A stretch of DNA of 64,000 nucleotides from Acytostelium subglobosum LB1. Lineage: Eukaryota; Evosea; Eumycetozoa; Acytosteliales; Acytosteliaceae. The stretch's first letter is position 1. Each line of letters starts with the position of its first letter. Below, piece by piece: positions 1 to 9,064 of the stretch. The DNA lies in NCBI RefSeq assembly GCF_000787575.1, contig NW_012236531.1, forward strand, positions 395,396 through 459,395, written 5' to 3'. The notes beneath the pieces are model-generated. The model was not told the DNA's origin and made no database searches. It was given only the letters and a program-made list of their open reading frames with translations. The position numbers were made by a program, and so were the translations under genes.

Positions 1-283
1 TTATTAACATCCTGTATGAACTTGGTGAAGTTCTCGTTTGACATATCTCTCTGCATTGTTATGACCTAATATACATCAATTTGATGGCGATTAGTGATGA
101 GTCTCATCTCGTTGTTCTCATTGTGAACAATGTAAGACATACATAGATGCTCAAACTCTTTGCTGCCTTTAATCTGTCCTCTTCCTTCTTATTCCTCAGG
201 TCCAAGAAGATCTTATTGAGTGCATCAGCCCATTGAGGATGGGGATGTGAATGGTGATCCATCATTGACATTGTTGAAGTCAT
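1..283 (-). CDS. tor: Serine/threonine kinase TOR, N-terminal part (runs off the window)
   Basis: This is the first part of a gene reading off the left edge. Exon 1 (283 to 143) encodes 47 residues. A 77-bp intron runs from GTATGTC to TATTAG, and exon 2 (65 to 1) continues with 21 more codons. After a His/Pro-rich leader, the residues from about 21 to 68 line up with the start of the first HEAT helices of human mTOR: LRNKKEEDRLKAAKSLSIYV against LKSRNEETRAKAAKELQHYV, then RDMSNENFTKF against REMSQEESTRF. TOR is the catalytic subunit of TORC1 and TORC2, which control growth and chemotaxis in Dictyostelium. Only the far N-terminus is visible, so no kinase motif can be checked. The assignment rests on this one match recognised from memory; another HEAT protein is possible but less likely. 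Confidence 0.72.
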
Positions 284-711
284 TTATATATATATATATA
301 TCTTGATAGTTTGTTTGATTGTTTTTGATATATTCGATTGTTTGATACAAATATATAAAGATATGTCTAATGTTGTTGTTGTTGATTCATTATCAACTTA
401 TAATATGTATAAATATATATATAATGTGGTATATCGTACTATTACTCTCTCTCTCTCTCTCTATTACAACAACAACAACAAATAAAGATATATAAAGAGA
501 TATTATGGAGTGTAAGTCTGAATGAATGAATGAATGAATTTGGACTGTGAAGATCCGTTCAAATGAGAGGACTATGACTCCAAAGTGTGGGGTAGTCGAC
601 CGAACCCCAAAGGTTGGGTCAGAATGCGTAAACATCTCACTAAGTATCTAACTCTTGAACTATCTTATCTACTTATACATTAAAATTACTATACATATAA
701 ACAAATAAACA
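284..711. other. Divergent intergenic region, TOR / unknown gene
   Basis: About 430 bp separate two divergently read genes. It contains a TA dinucleotide run near 287-301, a CT run near 447-462 followed by AAC repeats, TGAA tetranucleotides near 521-538, and AT-rich stretches just upstream of the plus-strand start. I see no open frame with a credible start and no RNA gene. It probably holds both promoters. Confidence 0.5.
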
Positions 712-1479
712 ATGAGTACTATTGATGCCACTTCTGAGGAATATCCCCAACAGACTGTATGTTACAAGTAATTATTGAATGAATGAATGAAGTCACTCAC
801 CCACTTTGGCCTCACATACCAACCTACAATGAAGGAGACAACTGAGCAAGACTATGGTGATGAATACAGAGCAGTACAAACATTCAGAGAGGAGATTGGC
901 AATGCAAAGAAAGTCATTGTATGTTATGGTTGGATCTCAAGGCATAAGTGGCTGACAGACTGATTGACTGGCTGATTGATTAACTCAATGAATTGATTCG
1001 GATTATATAGGATACTCTCTCGACTTACCCAGATTCAGTGTTTAGATTGATGCCACAGCTTGATGAACCAACTGCCACAGAGGAGTCAAAGGCTCGTGTC
1101 CACACACAGTTGGCTGAGCAAGCAAAGAAGAGAGACGAGACAATCAAGTTGTTGGAGGATAAGTACTTCCCATTGTTTGCTTCAAACCCAGAGTTTGGTA
1201 AGTTGTTGTACATTGAATGAATGAATGGATATGTTGTGGACAGGTCACTAACTTGTGTGTTCCTATCCTGCTACTACATGTTTAGCCGCTTACAAGAGTA
1301 GCATTGAGGCTGTCATTGTACAATCGAGAACACAGACATTCCTGACACGTGATAATGTCTTTACTTTTGGTGCCGAGTGCAAGAAGATCACATCCGGTAT
1401 CTTTAGGGATCAGAAGAAGTTGTTGGACAAGATGAAGGCCATCAAGAAGGCCCACGTCCCCACCACCACCACCGCCTAA
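712..1479 (+). CDS. Small charged helical protein, unknown function (169 aa)
   Basis: The gene model has four exons: 712-756, 835-918, 1011-1197 and 1286-1479. All introns follow GT-AG rules and the frame is kept across every junction. Intron 1 could also end at an earlier AG. The product is rich in Lys and Glu and looks largely alpha-helical, with segments such as VHTQLAEQAKKRDETIKLLE and KKLLDKMKAIKKAH that could form coiled coils. It ends in a short Thr run. I see no signal peptide, membrane segment or catalytic motif, and do not recognise the family. Its size and helical nature would suit a subunit of a larger complex, but that is a guess. The long shared reading frames across three splice junctions make a real gene likely. 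Confidence 0.7.
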
Positions 1480-1589
1480 GACTTAAGGCCACCTTTGACC
1501 GTGGACTTTGGACACTCTCAATCAATCAATCAATCAACGAACGAACGAATGAATGAATGAACGTATGAATGAAAGCTATCGAATACCAT

Positions 1590-3077
1590 TTAATCTTTGA
1601 TAATACGATCAAGTATCAATTGCCTGGAATGATCCATCTCGAAGAAGTAGTCGGTGGTCACATCAAAGTATGATCGACAGGCATCACTCAGTGTAACGGA
1701 CGAATCATCGTTGATGTAGGTGAGAATGAAGGTTCTGATATTGGTCCCAGAGATTAGACCTGGCTCCATGATATTCACAAGTTGATCGCGAGACATTGAG
1801 TGCAGAGTGATACTGATGCCATGTAGAGATGGATGCATTTGGAAGCAAGAGAAGATCATTGTCATCTCAGAGTCTGTCAATGCCTTGCCATCGGTGTACT
1901 TGGTCGAAATGAATGTGGTCTCAAGGTTGGGAAGTAGAGGGATCACATGGCACAACGCCTCCAAACACTCTGGACTGTAGCAGTCGGGCAGATACACATG
2001 CTGCAGGTGTTGGTAGTTAGATAGACCGCGAATGATAGTGACGGGCAGCAGGACATTATGTTCGTCGGATGTGTTGAGACTGAGGGTGAGGATGTCTGGA
2101 GAGAGGTCCAGCTGCTCAATGTCCACCTTGCTTTTGAATTCCAGGCGCACATTGGTTAGCTGCTTGAGATGGGCATGATAGGCATTGGTGTAGACCATCG
2201 AGCGTATTGCCCGAATGAATGCACTATTCTTGCAACTCTTCTTCTTCTTGAGGAATGCTTCGAAGCCAGGTGTCATCTCCATCGCCTGGATCAGCTCGAT
2301 ATGGGACAGGTTTGGCGCGTCCAACAGATCCCAGGAGAAGTTTATGTTTGGCAGGCCCAAGGTCTTGAGATTGGGATATTGAGTATCGTCGCCAACTACA
2401 TTGTTTGGCTCATATACATGCAACTCTTCTAACGTCTGGCTGGTATCACGGATGAAGTTTGTGGTGAGTGTGCCCAGTCCAGCATTGAGACGAAGTGCGG
2501 TGAGGCCCTTACTGATTGGGCCCAACACAGACAGGAACATGTATGTGTTGTGTACATCAACTTGACCGATTGATGTGATTGAGAGCTTGTCAAGGGGATT
2601 CTTTCGAAGTGATATAGGCATGATCACATAGTCAATGATGTGATGTGCGAATCTGTGAATGGAGAAGGACAACACAGTAACACGACTGAATGCCTTTGAT
2701 TGCTTTATCAATGATCTCAATGACTCAAGTCGTTCGGTGTCTGCGGAAGTAGTAGCAATTGCAGGATGAGTAGGAATATTGTCCAATGATATACGCCATC
2801 TTGCTAATGGTTGATCATTGATCAAACTCCATTGTCTTGTTATCGCATCTTCGAATGTATGTCGCTTGATCTCTGAGCCTAGCAATAGTATATTTAGATT
2901 GAATGTATTATAACAACAAAAACAATATGAAGCATAACCAAACCATCTCTTTGATACCAATGCATATGTAATACAAGTGCTGCACTTCTTAATATCTGAT
3001 TCATTATATATACATAGCTCTATTATTCTCTGTTCCAAAAAATGAGGTAATGTTGTTGTTGTTGTTGTTGTTGTCAT
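1590..3077 (-). CDS. F-box/LRR-like dictyostelid protein (495 aa)
   Basis: A single-exon gene. I chose the ATG at 3077, which begins M followed by eight Thr and then LPHFLEQRIIELC; the frame stays open upstream through an AT-rich leader that lies in a repeated 5' flank. Residues about 10-60 look like a degenerate F-box helix set (LPHFLEQRIIELC, then TCITYALVSKRWFGYAS). The rest has spaced Leu/Ile patterns such as LKTLGLPNINFSWDLLDAPNLSHIEL (in shorter pieces LKTLGLPNINFSW and LSHIEL), as in irregular leucine-rich repeats. Such proteins are numerous in dictyostelids and are thought to be substrate receptors of SCF ubiquitin ligases. A similar but frameshifted architecture lies at 56727-57997. 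The 5' flank (3205-3390) resembles the 5' flanks of two unrelated genes further right, which is unusual. Confidence 0.72.
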   Translation of the reverse strand: MTTTTTTTTLPHFLEQRIIELCIYNESDIKKCSTCITYALVSKRWFGYASYCFCCYNTFNLNILLLGSEIKRHTFEDAITRQWSLINDQPLARWRISLDNIPTHPAIATTSADTERLESLRSLIKQSKAFSRVTVLSFSIHRFAHHIIDYVIMPISLRKNPLDKLSITSIGQVDVHNTYMFLSVLGPISKGLTALRLNAGLGTLTTNFIRDTSQTLEELHVYEPNNVVGDDTQYPNLKTLGLPNINFSWDLLDAPNLSHIELIQAMEMTPGFEAFLKKKKSCKNSAFIRAIRSMVYTNAYHAHLKQLTNVRLEFKSKVDIEQLDLSPDILTLSLNTSDEHNVLLPVTIIRGLSNYQHLQHVYLPDCYSPECLEALCHVIPLLPNLETTFISTKYTDGKALTDSEMTMIFSCFQMHPSLHGISITLHSMSRDQLVNIMEPGLISGTNIRTFILTYINDDSSVTLSDACRSYFDVTTDYFFEMDHSRQLILDRIIKD

Positions 3078-3204
3078 TATGTTTTTAAATGTATTTGTGT
3101 ATATGATTAGTGATTGAAGTAAAATAGATTGATTGTTTTCTCCCCCAAGAGTACAAAATAACATTGTCTTTGAACTAGATTGATATGATTGATATGAATG
3201 ATTG

Positions 3205-3390
3205 GATGGTTGGTGAGTCAGATAATCAAATTTAGTATTATGAATTAGAATGATAGTATTAGAGTAACATAGTAATAATGTTATATATGTGTACATACAT
3301 GTAATAGAGTGATATGGTAATGAGTGATGTCGATGCCCATTTGTCCAAGGACATTCACCGCAATGACAGAGTCACACACTCACACACACT
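3205..3390. repeat. Shared 5' flank, copy 1 (upstream of the F-box/LRR gene)
   Basis: The segment from TAGTATTATGAATTAGAATG through TTGTCCAAGGACATTCACCG to a CACACA-rich tail recurs at about 6990-7195 and 12600-12825. All three copies lie just upstream of a minus-strand gene start, at 3077, 6841 and 12431. They include the same ATGTTATATA core and the same GTACATACATGTA element. This copy is followed directly by the start of the 5.6-kb unit, whereas the other two are followed by about 1.7 kb of further sequence. Confidence 0.75.
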
Positions 3391-3489
3391 ACATCAAGAT
3401 GAAGTTCAAGTGTGGGTGTTTAATTAATTTGAATTTGAAATTCCCGCCCTCTGAGATGACGGTTCAGTTCAAAATGGTGGTTGGTTAAG

Positions 3490-5290
3490 ATGTGGTCCAC
3501 ATGTGTCTGTGACACTGGGCCACTACTCATCTTATTGTCATTGCACTCACTCTCTCCTACTTGTACACATACACTTATACATACTTATGCTTATACTTAT
3601 ACAAATACATCAATAATAAACAACACATTGACATGTATCACTCACCACGTTGTTCTGCCTTGTTGTCTCACTACTGATGAGTTACATGAGTTTGAGTTAT
3701 GATATCAATCAATGAGTGAGTACAAATAGACTTCTAATTGAATCACCATCTGCTGCTTACTTACACTATCCTCTTCTTTTCTTCTCTCTTCTCCTCTGCC
3801 TTCTCATTGACCTTGTGCCTTGAAGCCCGCTGTGTGTGGTCCTTGTCCAAGTCTGGGTCACCTTACCTCTGTCTCCAACTAGATAGACGTCCGCCACGCC
3901 ACCACCTTGACCACAGCCATGAACCTCTGTCTCCATCTGTACAGACGTCCGCCATGCTGCCAAGTTGTCCACAGGCCAGAACCTCTGTCTCCAACTTGAC
4001 TGAGGTCGCCATGCTTCCTTGAGTGCCCAGTACGTCTGTCTCCCTAATCAATGAGTGAGTACTACCACCGATCACAACCTGATCACTTATACTCTGCTTA
4101 CTTACACCTTTCCCTTCTTCTCTTCTACATTGATCCTGTGCCTTGAAGCCCGTTGTGGTCCTTCAGTATTCACCACCTCTGTCTCCATCTTGACAGACTG
4201 TCGTCGTGCTTCCACGTTGACCACAGCCATGAACCTTTGTCACCATCTTGACAGACGTCCGTGCTTCCACAATGTTGCCCACTGCCCAGAACCTCTGTCT
4301 CCAACTTACTGAGGTCGCCGTGCTGCCTTGAGTGACCACAGCCCTGAACCTCTATCTCAATCAATGAGTGAGTACTACCAATGATCGCACCATCTGCGCA
4401 CTTATACTCTGCTTACTTACACCATTCCTTTCTTCTCTCCTCTTCTCTTTACCTTCTCCTTGACCTTGTGCCTTGAAGCCAGCTGTGTGGTACCTGTGAG
4501 TCCATTCCACTTGACCGAACCCCTCCAGCTACACAGACGGCTCCATTGTGCCTCCGCCATGCCGACCACAGTCCAGAACCTCTGCTTCCAACTTGACAGA
4601 CGACTGCCGGCGTGCTGCCACGTTGACCACAGCCACGAACCTCTGTCTCCATATGCAAGCTGCCAAGTTGTCCAGAACCTCTGTCTCCAGCTAGACTGAA
4701 GTTGCAATGCTGCCCCGGGTCCATGAACCTCTGTCCCCAACTATCGATATGGACACAGTCCAGAACCTCTGACTCCATCTAGACTGCCACTCTGCTGCCA
4801 CGTTGACCATAGTTCAGGACCTCTGTCTCCAACTTGACTAACTGCCACGTTGACTACCGCCCGCCTCCGAGCTGACCACCGTCATGCTGACCGCCTCCAT
4901 GCTTCCATGATGGCCACCGTCGACAACCTCTGACTCCAACCAGACAGACAGCCACGATGACAAGTGCGACGCCATGCTGCCAAGTTGTCCACAGCCATGA
5001 ACCTCTGTCCCCATCTTGACTGACCGGTTGCAGTGTTGCCAGACACGTTGATCACAGCCCAGAGCCTCTGTCTCCAACGTCGAGACAGGTATGGTGTATC
5101 CAACTGGAATGATCATAATCAAAGCATTAATAAACGATGAAGACAGGAGTTGTGCAAGTGTGACTTGGAAGGAGAATAACAACAATTGGAAAGGTACAAC
5201 TCAATGATGTCGCCTGGGCACGGTTGCTGCCCAACGGCTTTAAAAAAAATAAAGGCAGCACTTGTGACAATGAGAAGAAACTCTCAAAGT
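3490..5290 (+). ncRNA. Putative spliced modular-repeat transcript, copy 1
   Basis: Arrays of an imperfect module of about 57 nt (AACCTCTGTCTCCAACTTGA, then CAGACG, CCGCCATGCTGCCA, AGTTGTCCACAG) are separated by three copies of an intron-like segment: 3716-3825, 4055-4148 and 4368-4478. Each starts GTGAGTAC, carries a pyrimidine-rich stretch and ends TTGAAG. The locus is preceded by a conserved leader and followed by AATAAA at 5129. Frames on both strands are open only for about 60-110 codons, shift between modules and show no conserved start, so I favour a noncoding transcript. No expression evidence is visible; an untranscribed minisatellite is the main alternative. Many modules can form a short TCTGTC/GACAGA stem. 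Confidence 0.4.
3716..3825 (+). other. Intron-like spacer 1 of the repeat locus
   Basis: It starts GTGAGTACAA, has a long TC-rich tract (CTATCCTCTTCTTTTCTTCT) and ends GCCTTGAAG. Four paralogous copies follow (4055-4148, 4368-4478, 9288-9394, 10067-10164), all keeping the GT start, the TGCTTACTTACAC core and the AAG end. Length (94-111 nt) matches ordinary introns of this genome. Confidence 0.5.
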
Positions 5291-5291
5291 C
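5121..5291. repeat. 171-bp nearly identical block, copy 1
   Basis: It matches 10961-11131 over 171 bases with a single mismatch that I can find (G at 5154, A at 10994) and no gaps, while sequence on both sides has diverged strongly. It begins with the AATAAA-bearing end of the repeat locus and contains a small GGGC/GCCC hairpin (5216-5231) and a run of eight A. Recent gene conversion or strong constraint would explain the contrast. Confidence 0.85.
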
Positions 5292-5754
5292 CTAAGTTGC
5301 TGCCATACCTGTCTCGACGCGGCCTTAACGTCTGATAGCGACAGGTGTAGTAGAAAGGCCAAGGCCACCCCCTTGGGGAGATGGCCAACGAAAACCAGTA
5401 ACGAGCCCGACTTGTTACACATCAGCTTGCTGTTGTCATTCATTGTTCATATCATTAGTATTGGTTGTTGATTGATGATGTTAGTATGTTATTTGATTGA
5501 TTGATTGATTGAGGTAGTGAGGAATGAATGAGTGCGTCCAATAGTGTAATGAATGATGATGGTGATCACTTACCATGTGTTTTCTTGAAGCCTCTTGATT
5601 GGCTAACCCGGGAAACCTATGGTGGTGACGTCGTTGCCAACGCCACCATGATTGAAGAAGTTATGTTAGTAGTATTCGCCCTTTTGGGGACTTGATTGTT
5701 GTGCGTTGGTGTACTTACTCTTTCANTGTGTGTATCTCTAATGATCTCACCTGA

Positions 5755-6010
5755 AAAGGTGTCGATTGGATCGGGTCCTGGAAAGGTCCACCTGGGCTTG
5801 GCCTGGCTTGGCTCGGCGGAATGGCACACGGTCTGGCACGGCACTGGCACGGCACTGGCACGGCACTGGATGACTTGGAGGGAATAGACCTCGCAACGAC
5901 AGGTCATCGTGTGAATGAATCACAACGTCTCCACTGTGTCATCTGGGTTCGGGTGATGGATGTAGGACCACTGATTGGTGGGTTGGTAACTCGACTTTGA
6001 TGTTGTAGTT
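5755..6010. repeat. CTGGCACGGCA segment and conserved 3' flank, copy 1
   Basis: The segment TCCTGGAAAGGTCCACCT...GGCTTGGCTCGGCGG, followed by CTGGCACGGCA repeated in tandem and by a flank with CTCGCAACGACAGGTCATCG, recurs at 11336-11560 in unit 2 (three CTGGCACGGCA-type repeats here, two there). It lies just past the stop codon of the minus-strand gene at 6111 and probably includes its 3' untranslated region. Confidence 0.7.
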
Positions 6011-6110
6011 GTTGGTTGTTGGTTGATTGGTTTCAATCGCCAGCCGAGAGATATTTGGGTTATACCCATCACTCATCTGCTTGATCGACGGCAATATATA
6101 TAGTGGTGAA

Positions 6111-6841
6111 TTACTGTTTGTTGAAAAGGTGAGGGACCGGAGGAGAAAGGACAGGCTCATCCACCTCATAATCTGGTGATGGTGGGTATTGGTATCTGAT
6201 TCCTAGGTGGGGTTGGCCTGGGTCTGCTTGGACCGCTGGATGATTGAATGGTATAGGTGGTTGTGGCATCATCACTTGGTCTCCTGGTATTGGTCCGAGG
6301 TCATGTGGCGGTTGTTGGATGCCAATGTCTTTCAGTGACATGGATGAGAAGCATCAAAGGTGATGATTGAATGGATGGTTAGTATTATTTTTTGACGGTA
6401 GCAAGCAAGTTCATTTGATATATACTTACCATTTGGAATTGGTTCCTGTTGACCATTGGGATGATCTGGCAACTGGTTGTTCTCTGGTAAGTTTGTCCTC
6501 CCAACGAATAGAGTTTGATGGATCTCATTGTGTGGTGTATATGTTATCCTAATTGGATCATGGACTCCATCAGTGCGCACAAGAAGTGTATAAATCACCT
6601 TTTTAGAAGATTCCTCGCCCAATAACAATGTCCTTGGTCGACTATCGAATAAACTTAGAATTGGGTACATTTTGATGACTGCTGTTTTTTTGTCAAAGTT
6701 TATCCTTATTAGAGTGATGACTCTGTGATTTAAGTCGGCCAGCAACAAGTTCTTGGGTATGTGACTGTTGAACAAAGGTCGAATGAGTTTGGCTGGATTG
6801 TATATATATTGATTATTATTATTATTATTATTATTATTCAT
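6111..6841 (-). CDS. Unknown two-exon protein, tandem paralogue A (209 aa)
   Basis: Exon 1 runs 6841 to 6430 and exon 2 6328 to 6111. The intron starts GTAAGTATAT and ends GAAAG, and the model is supported by its paralogue at 11698-12431, which splices in the same phase at the same place. The protein starts with an Asn run, then a region of about 120 residues with repeated Leu-rich strands (NPAKLIRPLFNSHIPKNLLL), and ends in a Pro-rich tail (RYQYPPSPDYEVDEPV, SPPVP). I see no signal peptide, membrane segment or known domain. The Pro-rich tail is about 90 percent identical between the two paralogues while the N-terminal part is only about 40 percent identical, so the tail may be the constrained part. 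It is convergent with the plus-strand repeat locus. Function unknown. Confidence 0.68.
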
Positions 6842-6989
6842 TATTGATAGATTGATTGATTGGTAGCGTTGGAAAACACTGTTGAGAAAGATATTCTTGT
6901 ATAGCAGATAATGGTTTGGCAATAGCCGAAGTAAAGAGTCTATGATATTAATGATAGATTGATTGATTGATTTATGAATCGTTGGTGAG

Positions 6990-7195
6990 TAGAGAGAGAA
7001 TCAATGTTAGTATTATGAATTAGAATGATAGAATTATAATAACATAGTAATAATGTTATATATGTGTACATACATGTAGTAGAGTGATAAGGTAATGAGT
7101 GATGTCAATGCCCACTTGTCCAAGGACATTCACCGCAATGAGAAAGAGTGTGAGTGGGTTACTAGACACACACACTCACACACACCTCACACACA
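6990..7195. repeat. Shared 5' flank, copy 2
   Basis: Same segment as 3205-3390, lying upstream of the minus-strand gene that starts at 6841. It keeps TAGTATTATGAATTAGAATG, the ATGTTATATATGTGTACATA element and CAAGGACATTCACCGCAATG, followed by a CACA-rich tail. Confidence 0.75.
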
Positions 7196-7196
7196 C

Positions 7197-7345
7197 TTAT
7201 AAAGACACAATTTGAATTAAATATTTAAATATATTTAATTAACAGATTGACCATTTAACGGTCCATTTGAATTTGTATCACTCAATACCATCTCAGTGTC
7301 ATCATCAATGAAGTTCACGTTGATGAGTCTTGATTGAGGCTGAGT
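7197..7345. repeat. Conserved AT-rich block, copy 1
   Basis: It matches 12821-12969 with only a few differences over about 147 bp. It contains TTGAATTAAATATTTAAATA and TTTAATTAACAGATTGACCA, then CATTTAACGGTCCATTTG and CAGTGTCATC. The last third recurs again at about 7568-7625. The block starts about 350 bp upstream of the start of the minus-strand gene, so it may be a distal regulatory element. Confidence 0.7.
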
Positions 7346-9064
7346 GATCGTTCCAACTGGAATACTATATGTGATCAGTGATGTACTATGAGCTTGCTGA
7401 TGAGTGGCAAGTGAGCATTGTGATCACTCTATCTTGCGGGTACTGAGTGATTGAAACTCTGTCTTGAGACTAAATGGTTGTTCACCATCCTTGAGATTCG
7501 TCCTGTCCATGCTCAATGTCGATTAGCTCCTTCATGACATATATAGTCGAATGAACAAGTCAACGATCAACACCATCTCAGTGTCATCATCAATGAAGTT
7601 CACGTTGATGAGCCTTGATTGAGGCACGATCGTTCCAACTGGATACTCTGATGAATGAATGAATGAATGAATGAGCTTTGTTGTAAGAGACTGCTCTGAT
7701 GTCCATTGTGATCTTGATGAGCTTGCATGTTATCGGTGTTCTGTCTGTTTGTCTGTCTCAATGTCTCTAACTGTCTGTCCACCTGTTTATGTATGTTTGA
7801 TTAATCGATTGAATGAGGTCACAGCATCCAATATGGGCTGAGGGTTGATCCTATGTTCTATTTTGCTGGGACAGACTACTGATTGAATGACTGACTGACT
7901 GGGTAGGTGTTGTATGAATGGTCAATGGTGATACATGTCGCTTGATTGGAGTTCGCCAGGTTTTGTCTTGATATGTTTGCCTTTAATCGATGTTGACCTA
8001 GCGTCTTGTTCATCAATCCCAACTGGCGATAGAGAACTAATGTGCTCTACCTTGATGTGACCGACCTGCCTGATTGACTGACTGACTGACTAGCCATTCC
8101 AGCTCCTACACACCCTATTAGACAGGTTTGATCCAATGTTTTTAACGCGCTGCGTGAAACAATATTTGATGGACTGGTACCTGCTCGCAAGATTGTCTCT
8201 CTCACTGGCGCCATGTTGACTAAATGTGTTTGCCTTTGTGATGCGATACATGGTGCCTTTCCCGATTGATGTCTAGCCATTGTCCTCACTGATGTTGGTG
8301 GACCACCTTTCGTCACCAATGCTGTCTAATCATACAAAATGTTGCACAGTCCTAAAGCTTTGAGGATTCATTGATGGTGATGCGACTCTCGACTAACGAT
8401 CTATGAGTGACCATCATCGAGTGGCAGTCAAACGAAGTTTGGCCACCCAATACCACGTTTGGATCTTGCTGTGTTCTTTGGGGAGCTCTTGCCCTTCAAC
8501 TCTATTTAGAAAGTCTGCCACGCGCCAGGTTAGTCATCAATGAAACTCAATCAATCAATTGGATGAGTGAATGTGTGTACATACTCTTCGTTTCTCTCGA
8601 CAGTCCTTTGTTTGGTCCTGTCGTCGTTGGATCTTGAATTGAGGTCGATGTAGCAATTACTTGTCCACTTTGATCAATCTCTGAGTGTTGTCTTTGGGAC
8701 GTTGCTGGAGCATTCCCCATGAAGAATTATGACTCGTGGAGAGGCGTCTATACCTGAGGTCAAGTGCTCGCCAGAGTTGACTCGTGACTCGATTGGATGA
8801 GTGGTGTCCATGTCCACTTAATCTTAATTGATTGGTCGAGTCATGACGAGAAGACATAATAAGTACTGATGTATGAATGAATGAAGTGTTGTATTGGATA
8901 CAATGATCACAAATAAATATCTTGGGAATGTTCCCCCACTGTTTTGGTTGACCACAACACCATTGACCAATAAAACAAGTGAAGTTCAATGAGGGTGTAA
9001 ATTTGAATTTGAAATTAGCGCCCATTGGAATCGAAATAACGGTTGAGTTCAAAATGGTCGTTGG

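Larger units (their letters stand above)
3391..8960. repeat. Tandem duplication unit 1 (about 5.6 kb)
   Basis: First complete copy of a unit that recurs at about 8961-14660 and in part at 14661-15460. Order: GAAGTTCAA...TTGAATTTGAAATT leader; plus-strand repeat locus; a nearly identical 171-bp block; a segment rich in CTGGCACGGCA; the 3' flank and body of a minus-strand two-exon gene; its 5' flank; a conserved AT-rich block; then about 1.6 kb of poorly conserved sequence. Colinear order in both copies shows a tandem segmental duplication. Divergence is very uneven along the unit, from one mismatch in 171 bp to barely alignable. Confidence 0.8.

Noticed and set aside
3740-5185. Minus-strand frames through the repeat array with recurring words such as GDRGSGLWSTW
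   Set aside because: They follow from the module length being near a multiple of three; frames change between modules, all frames are partly open, and nothing is conserved at the ends.
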